Shown here piece by piece: positions 18,016 through 25,143 of a stretch of DNA of 64,000 bases (position 1 is the first letter of the stretch; the number at the start of each line of letters is the position of its first letter). This DNA is from Nocardiopsis mwathae. GTDB lineage: Bacteria > Actinomycetota > Actinomycetes > Streptosporangiales > Streptosporangiaceae. Made by a program: the position numbers and the translations under genes. The stretch is taken from positions 2,852,001 to 2,916,000 of the forward strand of contig NZ_JACHDS010000001.1 of the NCBI RefSeq assembly GCF_014201195.1. The letters are read 5' to 3'. The notes beneath the pieces are model-generated. The model was not told the origin of the DNA. It worked only from the letters and a program-made list of their open reading frames with translations, and did no database searches.

Positions 18016-18873
18016 ATGATCGACACCCCCGGCGAACGCGCGCGGTTCTTCCGTCACCCCGGCCTGCCCGGAGTCGAACTGCTCAAGGCCCACTACGTGC
18101 GCCACTCCTTCACCCGGCACAGCCACGACACCTACGCCATCGGGGTCATCGAGGCCGGGATCGAGGAGTACTACTACCGCGGCTCGATGCGCCGCGTGGG
18201 CCGCGGCGGCCTCGTGATGGTCGAGCCGGAGGAGGTGCACACCGGTCACGCGGGAACCCCCGAAGGGTGGCGCTACCGCATGCTCTACCCCGAGGTCGAT
18301 GTGCTGGCCCAGGCCGCCCGCGACCTCGGCATGCCCGACGTCCCGGGCTTCCCCGTGTCGCAGACCGACGACCCGGGCGGGGCGGACCTGATCCGCGCCG
18401 CGCACCGGGCGGCCGAGCACGGCGACCGGCTCAGCGCGTCGACCCTCACCCGCCAGGCCCTGCACTGGCTGCTCACCCGGCACGCCCGTGCCCGGTCCAA
18501 GGACCCAGGCACCCGCCGCCCCACCCGCGCCGCCGAGGTCGCCCGCGACCTGCTCCACTCCCGCCTGGCCGACCCGCCGAGCCTGGAGGAGCTGGCCTCC
18601 GCCGTGGAGACCACCCCGTTCTCCCTGCTCCGCGCCTTCCGCGCCGCCCACGGCCTGCCCCCGCACGCGTACCTGAACAACGTCCGCGTCCAACACGCCC
18701 GCCACCTGCTCGCCACGGGCATGCGCCCCGCGGAGGTGGCCGCGGAACTGGGCTTCGCCGACCAGCCCCACCTGACGCGGCACTTCAAGCGGCGCCTCGG
18801 CGTCACCCCCGGCGTGTTCCGCAGCGGGGTCCTGGCGTCGCGCGACGCACCCACAGCAGGACCGCGCGGCTGA
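18016..18873 (+). CDS. AraC family transcriptional regulator
   Basis: 285 residues. N-terminal cupin-like sensing domain (~20-110) with HSHDTYAIGVIEAG and EEVHTGH, then the double helix-turn-helix at ~175-275: LEELASAVETTPFSLLRAF and the second helix set ending AELGFADQPHLTRHFKRRLGVTPG, the usual AraC signature. It sits 66 bases upstream of and in line with azlC and azlD, and is presumably their activator or is co-transcribed with them. AraC regulators beside AzlCD exporters are usual; the effector could be a branched-chain amino acid or analogue, which is inference. Confidence 0.9.
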   Translation: MIDTPGERARFFRHPGLPGVELLKAHYVRHSFTRHSHDTYAIGVIEAGIEEYYYRGSMRRVGRGGLVMVEPEEVHTGHAGTPEGWRYRMLYPEVDVLAQAARDLGMPDVPGFPVSQTDDPGGADLIRAAHRAAEHGDRLSASTLTRQALHWLLTRHARARSKDPGTRRPTRAAEVARDLLHSRLADPPSLEELASAVETTPFSLLRAFRAAHGLPPHAYLNNVRVQHARHLLATGMRPAEVAAELGFADQPHLTRHFKRRLGVTPGVFRSGVLASRDAPTAGPRG

Positions 18874-18939
18874 GGGACCCGGCCCCCGCGCAAGAACGTT
18901 CAAGACCGGCGGCCGCCGCCCCGGTTAGCGTCGGGCGGC

Positions 18940-19749
18940 GTGAAGCTCTCCTCCCCCTCTCGCGTCCCCCGGCTCGCGCGGCCCGTGCGCGACGCGCTGG
19001 GCATCGGCCTGGCCGTCGGCGTCTCCGGGCTCGCGTTCGGCACGGCCGCCGTGGCCGCCGGACTGTCCGTCGCCCAGACGTGCGTACTGAGCCTGCTCAC
19101 CTTCTCCGGCGCGTCGCAGTTCGCGCTGATCGGTGTCATCGCCGGGGGCGGCAACCTCATCGCCGGGACCGCCGGGGCGCTGCTGCTCGGCGCCCGCAAC
19201 ACCCTCTACGGGCTGCGCATGGCCGACCTGCTCGGTCAGCGCGGCGCACGGCGCGCGGTGGCCGCCCACGGCGTGCTCGACGAGTCCGCGGCCATCACCC
19301 TCGCCCAGCCCGACCGGGCCGCCGCCCGCACCGCCTACGACTGGACCTACGCGACGCTGTTCGTGGCCTGGAACCTCACGACGCTCGTCGGGGCGCTGGC
19401 CACCGAGCGGATCGGCGACACCGCCGCGTTCGGCCTGGACGCGGTCGGCCCCGCGATCTTCCTGGCGCTGCTGTGGCCGCGGTTGCGCGAGGGCGGCCGG
19501 GAACGGCTGGTCGCGCTGCTCGGCGCCGGGATCGCCCTGGGCACGGCACCGCTCCTGCCCTCCGGGGTGCCGGTGCTGCTGGCCGCCGTCGCCGCACTGG
19601 TCGCACTGGTGCCGCCGGCCGCCCCGGCCGCACCCGGCACCGGCTCAGCCGCGGACCCCGACGACCCCGCGACCGACGCGGAGGGCCGTTCCCACAGCGG
19701 TTCCGACGGGCCTGCCGACACCACCGAACCGCAGGGAGCGCGCCGATGA
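18940..19749 (+). CDS. azlC: AzlC family branched-chain amino acid exporter, large subunit
   Basis: 269 residues from GTG. Hydrophobic membrane protein; the AzlC hallmark is the TFSGASQFALIGVIAGGG segment with GARNTLYGLRMA shortly after. Several further membrane spans reach to about residue 225; the last 40 residues are Pro/Ser/Asp-rich and probably disordered. With AzlD it forms a two-subunit pump that exports branched-chain amino acids or analogues such as azaleucine. azlD overlaps by four bases (ATGA), so they are coupled. Confidence 0.9.
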   Translation: MKLSSPSRVPRLARPVRDALGIGLAVGVSGLAFGTAAVAAGLSVAQTCVLSLLTFSGASQFALIGVIAGGGNLIAGTAGALLLGARNTLYGLRMADLLGQRGARRAVAAHGVLDESAAITLAQPDRAAARTAYDWTYATLFVAWNLTTLVGALATERIGDTAAFGLDAVGPAIFLALLWPRLREGGRERLVALLGAGIALGTAPLLPSGVPVLLAAVAALVALVPPAAPAAPGTGSAADPDDPATDAEGRSHSGSDGPADTTEPQGARR

Positions 19750-20066
19750 CCGTGTGGATCGCGATCCTCGTGACGTCCCTGGGCTGCTACCTGCTCAAGT
19801 TCGCCGGGCTGGCGGCTCCCCGGCGCCTGCTGGACCACCCCCTGGTGCGGCGGTTCGCCGTCACGGTTCCGGTCGCCCTGCTCGCCGCGCTGATCGCCGT
19901 CCAGGCCACGGCCGCCTCCGACGGCTCGGCGCCGTCCCTGGACGCCGCCCGGCTGAGCGGACTGGCCGCGGCCGTCCTCGCGCTGCTGCTCCGGGCACCC
20001 TTCCTGGTCGTGGTCGTCGCGGCGGCGGGCACCACCGCGGCGCTGCGCGCCCTGGGCATCGCCTGA
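19746..20066 (+). CDS. azlD: AzlD family exporter, small subunit
   Basis: 106 residues, close to the family's usual length, with about four hydrophobic spans. The N-terminal IAILVTSLGCYLLKFAGL and the central VPVALLAALIAVQA are typical. The start ATG overlaps the azlC stop (ATGA). It is the membrane partner of AzlC. Confidence 0.88.
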   Translation: MTVWIAILVTSLGCYLLKFAGLAAPRRLLDHPLVRRFAVTVPVALLAALIAVQATAASDGSAPSLDAARLSGLAAAVLALLLRAPFLVVVVAAAGTTAALRALGIA

Positions 20067-20217
20067 CCGGCACAGGTGACGAACCGGCCCCCGGCGGGCA
20101 GGAAGGTGGTGATCACCCCGGGGGGCACCAAGGACGCGTCGACGCCCGCCCGCCGCCGCGGGGCGATCGCTCGACCCCCAGAGAAGCGGACCTTGCGATG
20201 ATGGAAGGACCACGCCT
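20067..20217. other. 151-base gap with a GGTGATCACC palindrome
   Basis: Between azlD and the ThDP-enzyme gene. A perfect 10-base palindrome (GGTGATCACC) at 20109-20118 lies about 100 bases upstream of the next start and may be an operator. A GGAAGGA ribosome site lies just before the GTG start. No gene is seen. Confidence 0.35.
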
Positions 20218-21918
20218 GTGCACTCACCGCCTCCCCACTCCGTGGCCGATCTGCGCACCGCGGCCGAACAGGTCGTCGACGTCCTCGCGGGCGCCGGGAT
20301 CCGGCGCTGCTACACCGTTCCGGGTGAGAGCTTCCTGGAGCTGATCGACGCCATCGAACAGCGCGCCAACATGCAGCTCGTCTCCACCCGGCACGAGAGC
20401 GGCGCCTCCTTCATGGCGGAGGCCGAGGCCAAGCTCACCGGGATGCCCGCCATCGCCGCGGCCACACGGGGGCCGGGGGCGTCCAACCTCGCGGTGGGGG
20501 TGCACACGGCGCGCCAGGACTCCACCCCGATGATCGTCTTCCTCGGCCAGGTGGAGACCGACCACCTGGGCAGAGAGGCGTTCCAGGAGGTGGACCTGAC
20601 CGCCTTCTACGCCCCGATCACCAAGTGGGCCACCACCGTCACCCGCGCCGACCGACTGGCCGAGGTGACCGCGCGCGCCATCCGCGTGGCCACCACCGGC
20701 CGCCCGGGACCGGTCGCCATCGCGGTCCCCGGAGACCTGTTCGGGCAGCGTGTCCCCGCACCGAGCGGCCTACCAGGCGGCATCCCGCCGCGGCCGCCCC
20801 TCGGACAGGACGAGCGGGACCGGCTGGCCGACTGGCTCGCCGGCGCCCGGCGGCCGGTGATCATCGCCGGAGGCGGGGCGCGCGGCGGCCGCGAGGCGCT
20901 GGTCCGCGTCGCCGAGCGCTTCCACGCCGGGGTGTACGCCGCGTGGCGGCGCCAGGACGTCTTCCCCAACGACCACCCGCTCTACCTGGGGCACCTCGGG
21001 CTGGGCTGCGACGAGGCGACCCTGGCGGCGCTCCGGGAAGCCGACGCCGTGCTGGTCGTGGGATCACGGCTGAGCGAGGTCACCACCCAGGGCTACCGAC
21101 TCCCCGCTCCCGCGGGCAAAGGCGTGGACTCGCCGGTCGCCCAGATCGACATCGATCCCGACCAGATCGGGATGGTCACCGGCGTGTGGCTCGGTGTGGT
21201 CGCCGAGGCGCGGCGCGCCCTGGAGGCCCTGGCCGACGCACCGGTCAGCGCCCCCTACCGCGACTTCGCCCCCGCCCACCGGGCGTGGCTGGAGACCACG
21301 GCCGCGCCCGCCGACAGCGCCGTGCACCCCGGCGGGCGGCTGCACCCCTGGGCCGTGGTGGAGAGCATGAGGCGCGTCCTCCCCGACGACAGCGTCGTCT
21401 GCAACGACGCCGGGAACTTCGCCGCCTTTCTGCACCGGGGCTGGAGCTACCGCCACCCGCGCACCCAGCTCGCCCCGACCAGCGGCGCGATGGGCTACGC
21501 CGTGCCCGCCGCCGTCGCGGCCAAACTCGTCGAGCCCCACCGGACGGTCGTGGCCGTGGCCGGGGACGGCGGCACGCTGATGACCGGGCAGGAGCTGGAG
21601 ACGGCGACCCGTCTGGGGCTGCCGGTCATCGTCGTGGTGTTCCAGAACGGCATGTACGGCACGATCGCCATGCATCAGGCGCGCGACCTGGGCCGGACCG
21701 CGGGCATCGGCATCAGCGGCCCCCTGGATCTGGCCGGTTACGCGCGCAGCCTGGGCGCACGCGGCGCCACCGTCTCCTCCCCCGAGGAGCTGGACAAGGC
21801 GCTCGCCGACGCCCTGGACACCGAGCTGCCCACCCTCATCGACGCCCGGACCGACCCGGACATCATCAGCCCGGGCGCGACCATGTCCGGCCTGCTGTCC
21901 GGCGACGGCGGCCGCTAG
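20218..21918 (+). CDS. Thiamine diphosphate-dependent enzyme, acetolactate synthase large subunit-like
   Basis: 566 residues from GTG with GGAAGGA upstream. Three-domain ThDP fold: the N-terminal Pyr domain has the catalytic Glu60 in TRHESGASFMAEAEAK and the TRGPGASN loop; the middle domain has a Rossmann-like PVIIAGGGARGG; the C-terminal PP domain carries the metal/diphosphate motif GDGG at 449-452 with Asn477. The closest pattern is acetolactate synthase or a related decarboxylase or lyase. No regulatory small subunit (IlvN) follows, so a specialised rather than the housekeeping enzyme is more likely. Together with AraC and AzlCD upstream it suggests branched-chain amino or keto-acid metabolism. 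Confidence 0.85.
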   Translation: MHSPPPHSVADLRTAAEQVVDVLAGAGIRRCYTVPGESFLELIDAIEQRANMQLVSTRHESGASFMAEAEAKLTGMPAIAAATRGPGASNLAVGVHTARQDSTPMIVFLGQVETDHLGREAFQEVDLTAFYAPITKWATTVTRADRLAEVTARAIRVATTGRPGPVAIAVPGDLFGQRVPAPSGLPGGIPPRPPLGQDERDRLADWLAGARRPVIIAGGGARGGREALVRVAERFHAGVYAAWRRQDVFPNDHPLYLGHLGLGCDEATLAALREADAVLVVGSRLSEVTTQGYRLPAPAGKGVDSPVAQIDIDPDQIGMVTGVWLGVVAEARRALEALADAPVSAPYRDFAPAHRAWLETTAAPADSAVHPGGRLHPWAVVESMRRVLPDDSVVCNDAGNFAAFLHRGWSYRHPRTQLAPTSGAMGYAVPAAVAAKLVEPHRTVVAVAGDGGTLMTGQELETATRLGLPVIVVVFQNGMYGTIAMHQARDLGRTAGIGISGPLDLAGYARSLGARGATVSSPEELDKALADALDTELPTLIDARTDPDIISPGATMSGLLSGDGGR

Positions 21919-21937
21919 CGGCCGCCCCTACGAGCAG

Positions 21938-22008
21938 CCCCCGCCGATCTCGCAAGACGGTTCGAATCCGTGCGGACCTTCGGACCGTCCTCCCGAGATC
22001 GACGGGGG
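21938..22008. terminator. Bidirectional terminator between convergent genes
   Basis: Outer arms of 15 bases (one mismatch) enclose a second 7-8 base pairing (AAGACGGT with ACCGTCCT). It lies between the ThDP-enzyme stop (20 bases) and the rluD stop (19 bases), so it can serve both strands. Confidence 0.75.
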
Positions 22009-22026
22009 CCGGGGCACAGGTGCCGG

Positions 22027-22953
22027 TCAGTCCTCGCGGAGGAGGTCGACGGCCTTGGCCAGGTCGTCCGGGTAGCGGCTCGCGAACTCCATGTGGCGGC
22101 CCTCGGTGGGGTGTTCGAAGCCGAGCCGGACCGCGTGCAGCCACTGCCGCTGGACGCCGAGCCGGTCGGCGAGCGTGGGGTCGGCACCGTACAGGTAGTC
22201 GCCGACGCACGGGTGGCGCATGGCCGCCATGTGCACGCGGATCTGGTGGGTGCGGCCCGTTTCGAGCTTGATCTCCAGGAGGCTGGCCGCACGGAACGCC
22301 TCAAGGGTGTCGTAGTGGGTGACGGAGGGGCGGCCGCCGGCCACCACCGCGAACCGGCCGTCACCGGAGGGGTGGCGGTCGATGGGGGCGTCGATCGTGC
22401 CGCGCAGCGGGTCCGGGTGGCCCTGGACCAGCGTGTGGTACCGCTTGTCGACCGTGCGCTCCTTGAAGGCGCGCTTGAGCACGCTGTAGGCGGCCTCGCT
22501 CTTGGCCAGCACCATGAGGCCGGTGGTGTTGGCGTCGAGCCGGTGCACGATGCCCTGCCGCTCGGCCGCACCGCTCGTGGTCAGCTGCACGCCGGAGGCG
22601 AGCAGGCCCTCCAGCACCGACGGCCCCGTCCAGCCCACGGTCGGGTGGGCGACGACGCCGACCGGCTTGTCGACGACGATGATGTCGGTGTCCTCGTAGA
22701 CGATGCCGAGCCCCGGCACCGGCTCCGGGCGCGGGACCGGCGCGCTGGGCGGTGGCGGGAGCGTGACGTCCAGCCAGGACCCGGCCTGGACACGGTCGGA
22801 CTTGGCCGCCACTCCCCCGTCGACCAGCACGTTGCCCTCGACGATGAGCTCGGCGGCGCGGGTGCGGGACAGGCCGAACATGCGGGCGATGGCCGCGTCG
22901 AGGCGATCGCCCTCCAGCCCGTCGGGCACGGGCATGCTGCGCTGGTCACTCAC
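22027..22953 (-). CDS. rluD: RluA/RluD family RNA pseudouridine synthase
   Basis: 308 residues from GTG, overlapping the lspA stop by four bases (GTGA). An N-terminal S4 RNA-binding domain (~15-75, [18 protein letters not shown]) is followed by the catalytic domain with the [16 protein letters not shown] motif that carries the catalytic Asp, and the C-terminal GRTHQIRVH signature. Predicted to isomerise uridines in 23S rRNA. The order lspA-rluD is widespread in Gram-positive bacteria. The assignment to RluD rather than another RluA-type enzyme rests on the S4 domain and context. Confidence 0.9.
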   Translation of the reverse strand: MSDQRSMPVPDGLEGDRLDAAIARMFGLSRTRAAELIVEGNVLVDGGVAAKSDRVQAGSWLDVTLPPPPSAPVPRPEPVPGLGIVYEDTDIIVVDKPVGVVAHPTVGWTGPSVLEGLLASGVQLTTSGAAERQGIVHRLDANTTGLMVLAKSEAAYSVLKRAFKERTVDKRYHTLVQGHPDPLRGTIDAPIDRHPSGDGRFAVVAGGRPSVTHYDTLEAFRAASLLEIKLETGRTHQIRVHMAAMRHPCVGDYLYGADPTLADRLGVQRQWLHAVRLGFEHPTEGRHMEFASRYPDDLAKAVDLLRED

Positions 22954-23609
22954 GTCCGGTCCCCCTTGTCGGCGCCGTCGCCGCCCGCGCGGCCCCGCTC
23001 TCCGTCGTCCTCGCCTCCGGTACCCGCGGAGTCGGTACCGCGGCTCCCCCCGCTCTCGGTGCCGGCTGATCCGCCGGCACTCGCGCCGTCGGGCTCCCCG
23101 CCGGTGTCGGACTCACGGGTCCCATCGATGTTGATGCCCCGGAAGGCCAGAATGACCGCCAGGACGCCGCCGACCACGATGCAGGAGTCCGCGAGGTTGA
23201 ACACCGGCCAGTTGGGAACCTGGATCCAGTCGACGACCTCGCCGTACAGCGGCGCAGGCGGGCGGAAGAACCGGTCGTAGAGGTTGCCGGTGGCGCCGCC
23301 CAGGATGAGGCCGAGCGCGACGGCCCAGCCGGTGCTGCGCAGCTTGCGTCCCATCGTCACGATGTAGAGCGCCACGGCGCTGGCGATCAGGGTGAACACC
23401 CAGGTCACGCCGGTTCCGATGGAGAACGCGGCGCCCGAGTTGAACACCAGCGTCAGCCGCAGCAGCTCCCCGACGACCGGCACGCTCTCTCCGGGGAGGA
23501 GCCGCGCCAGCACGATCTCCTTGGTGGCGAGGTCGGCGGCGAACGCGACCAGCGCCAGACTCAGCAAAAGAACGAACCGCCGCGGCTTCTTCGCGGCGGG
23601 TCCGTTCAC
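22950..23609 (-). CDS. lspA: Lipoprotein signal peptidase II
   Basis: Aspartyl protease that removes the signal peptide of prolipoproteins in the membrane. Four hydrophobic spans lie between residues ~10 and 165; the catalytic Asp residues are in GNLYDRFF and [12 protein letters not shown]. The C-terminal ~50 residues form a Gly/Ser/Asp/Glu-rich tail that most family members lack. The GTG at 23609 (219 residues) is preferred; the frame runs upstream into the TraR gene (to 23735), so a start between 23609 and 23645 using a CTG or TTG cannot be excluded. It overlaps rluD by four bases. Confidence 0.92.
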   Translation of the reverse strand: MNGPAAKKPRRFVLLLSLALVAFAADLATKEIVLARLLPGESVPVVGELLRLTLVFNSGAAFSIGTGVTWVFTLIASAVALYIVTMGRKLRSTGWAVALGLILGGATGNLYDRFFRPPAPLYGEVVDWIQVPNWPVFNLADSCIVVGGVLAVILAFRGINIDGTRESDTGGEPDGASAGGSAGTESGGSRGTDSAGTGGEDDGERGRAGGDGADKGDRT

Positions 23610-23644
23610 CGTCCGATTTCCGTCCCCGGAGGGCTCGATGTCAG

Positions 23645-24127
23645 TCAGCGACGCTCCTCGCGCTGTTTGCACTTCACACACAGTGTGGCCCGCGGAAACG
23701 CCTGTAGCCGCGCCTTGCCGATCGCCTTGCCGCACGATTCGCAGACGCCGTAGGTTCCCGCGTCCATTCGCTTGATCGCCCGCTCGTTCTGTGCGAGCAG
23801 GTCACGAGTATTGTAGGCCAGCGCCAGGTCGTGCTCGCGCTGGTAAGCCTTGGCACCGGTGTCCGTGGGGTCGTCGCCGGCCCCGTCGACGGAGTCGGCG
23901 AGCCGCTCCGCCAGCTTGGCCTCGGTCTCCGCGATCTCGGCGCGCAGCTGGTCCATCTCGGTCTCCAGCTCCCGGCGCACTTCGGCGAGCTCTTCCTCGG
24001 TCCAGGGGCTCTCGCCCTCACGGACGGGAAGGCCCGAGGCCTCGGTCACGCCCATGTTCCCCTCACGCTCTCCCCCACGGAGCCCCTGTACGGCCCCGGC
24101 CGACGTCACCGTGGTCTTCGACACCAT
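23645..24127 (-). CDS. DksA/TraR-type zinc finger protein
   Basis: 160 residues from the ATG at 24127, with AGGAG at a good distance; an internal ATG at 24055 is a second option. A helical coiled-coil region (~40-100, WTEEELAEVRRELETEMDQ) precedes the C-terminal four-Cys zinc finger CESCGK...CVKCK. Proteins of this type bind the secondary channel of RNA polymerase or, in actinobacteria, are RbpA/DksA-like stress factors; the acidic tip residues of the coiled coil that define true DksA are not clear here. It is followed by lspA. Confidence 0.87.
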   Translation of the reverse strand: MVSKTTVTSAGAVQGLRGGEREGNMGVTEASGLPVREGESPWTEEELAEVRRELETEMDQLRAEIAETEAKLAERLADSVDGAGDDPTDTGAKAYQREHDLALAYNTRDLLAQNERAIKRMDAGTYGVCESCGKAIGKARLQAFPRATLCVKCKQREERR

Positions 24128-24396
24128 AGGTGCTCCTGTTTGCAAAAGACCGCACGCGGATTCGTACCGGTCCCCGACATTCCCCGCTCTCACCTGCGAG
24201 AACACCACGGTCACACCGCATCCGTCCACGCAATGCCGGGTAGCTTAAACGCCCAGCCAGGGGCGATTCAACCGACACGACGCAACATACCCACCTCGGT
24301 TCTTTTCCTCATGTGTTCCCATCTTCGGGGGCTCCGATTCGCCGGGGCCGCGCATGCCCGCGCCGTCGATCGGTCAGGGGCGGGCGCAGTGCCCGC

Positions 24397-24660
24397 TCAC
24401 TCGGCCACGGCGAACCCGCCGTAGTCCTCCGCGAGACGCGACAGGTGCGGCTCGTCGAAGGTGGCCGGACCGCCGTGCGGGCCGGTGTGCACCTCGATCA
24501 CCCAGTCGACGTCCTCGGCGTCGTCCTCGCCCGCGAGCATGTCACGGTGCACGCGGCACGGCTCGTACCCCTGCCCGCTCAGCTGCTCGGCCAGTTCCTC
24601 GGCGTCCTCGCGGTCGGGCAGCGTGACCAGTACCGTGCCCTCGCGCCGCGCCTCGCCCAT
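24397..24660 (-). CDS. Conserved small hypothetical protein
   Basis: 87 residues from an ATG with AAGGGCGGG upstream; another ATG at 24684 adds eight residues. Acidic, probably a ferredoxin-like alpha/beta fold judging from the pattern (GTVLVTLPDREDAEELAEQL strand-helix, then a long acidic loop and VDWVIEVHTG). Its C-terminus is LSRLAEDYGGFAVAE. No enzymatic motif and no recognised domain. It is separated from ileS by a divergent 482-base control region. Confidence 0.7.
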   Translation of the reverse strand: MGEARREGTVLVTLPDREDAEELAEQLSGQGYEPCRVHRDMLAGEDDAEDVDWVIEVHTGPHGGPATFDEPHLSRLAEDYGGFAVAE

Positions 24661-24863
24661 GTTCGACCCGCCCTTCACGTCCACTCGGAATCGGCCGGAA
24701 CGACATGCCGCCGACGGCGCCGTCCCGGCAGGCCAGTATGCCCCCGCCCGCGGCCGCGGCCCCTCACTCCCCCTCCACCGCGCGGACGCGCCCGCGGTCC
24801 CGGACCCTCACCGGCGCGGCCGACGACGGCGAACCGGACGCCGGGTTCGGCTATCCTCAGAGA
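24661..24863. other. Divergent spacer with the ileS promoter
   Basis: About 200 bases between the small hypothetical gene and the T-box leader. A TANNNT-type -10 (TATCCT, 24852-24857) lies just before the leader; an inverted repeat (GAACCGGACG...GGGTTC) overlaps the -35 zone. No clear TTGAC box is seen. Confidence 0.4.
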
Positions 24864-25142
24864 TCAAGCAAGGCGTGGATGGGGACGAGTACCGCCGGAC
24901 ACAGCCACGAGCGACCCGGGGGCGGTGGGAGCCCGGGGGCATGACCGTCGGGAAGATCACCCCGGAGCCGCCGGAAGAACGGCCAGCGCGACGCGCCCGG
25001 CCCAGTAGACCCGGCAGCGGCAGCAATGAAGTGGGGCGCGCTCGGGTCCGGACCGGAGGCGGCGCCCAAGGAGGGTGGTACCGCGGGGCCGCCGAGCCTC
25101 GTCCCTCCATCAGGTGAACACTCCTGATGGAAAGGGCACGAG
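24864..25142 (+). promoter_or_regulatory. T-box leader controlling ileS translation
   Basis: Between a TATCCT -10 (24852-24857) and ileS. Near the 5' end is GGACGAGTA (24883-24891), the AGTA-type element of Stem I. A probable Ile specifier ATC lies at 24956-24958 within GGGAAGATCACC. The T-box core GGGTGGTACCGCGG at 25073-25086 is the element that pairs with the uncharged tRNA 3' end. Actinobacterial ileS genes are known to carry T-boxes acting on translation, with a shortened Stem I. Here the leader ends in a ribosome-site-hiding hairpin rather than a terminator, fitting that class: uncharged tRNA-Ile would free the ribosome site. The specifier assignment is the least certain part. Confidence 0.88.
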
Positions 25143-25143
25143 G
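25097..25143 (+). promoter_or_regulatory. Ribosome-site sequestering hairpin of the ileS T-box
   Basis: CCTCG-T-CCC-TCCATCAGG (25097-25114) pairs with CCTGATGGA-AA-GGG-CA-CGAGG (25123-25143). The 3' strand contains the GGAAAGGG ribosome site and the first base of the ileS GTG. The inner nine pairs are perfect. This is the expected 'off' state of a translational T-box. Confidence 0.85.

Noticed and set aside
21957-21975. tRNA T-arm-like sequence GACGGTTCGAATCCGTG between convergent genes
   Set aside because: The loop matches a T-arm, but no matching acceptor, anticodon or D-arm lies at the right distance on either strand; the segment is fully explained by the interior of the terminator hairpin at 21938-22008. 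An attachment-site remnant is possible but unsupported.
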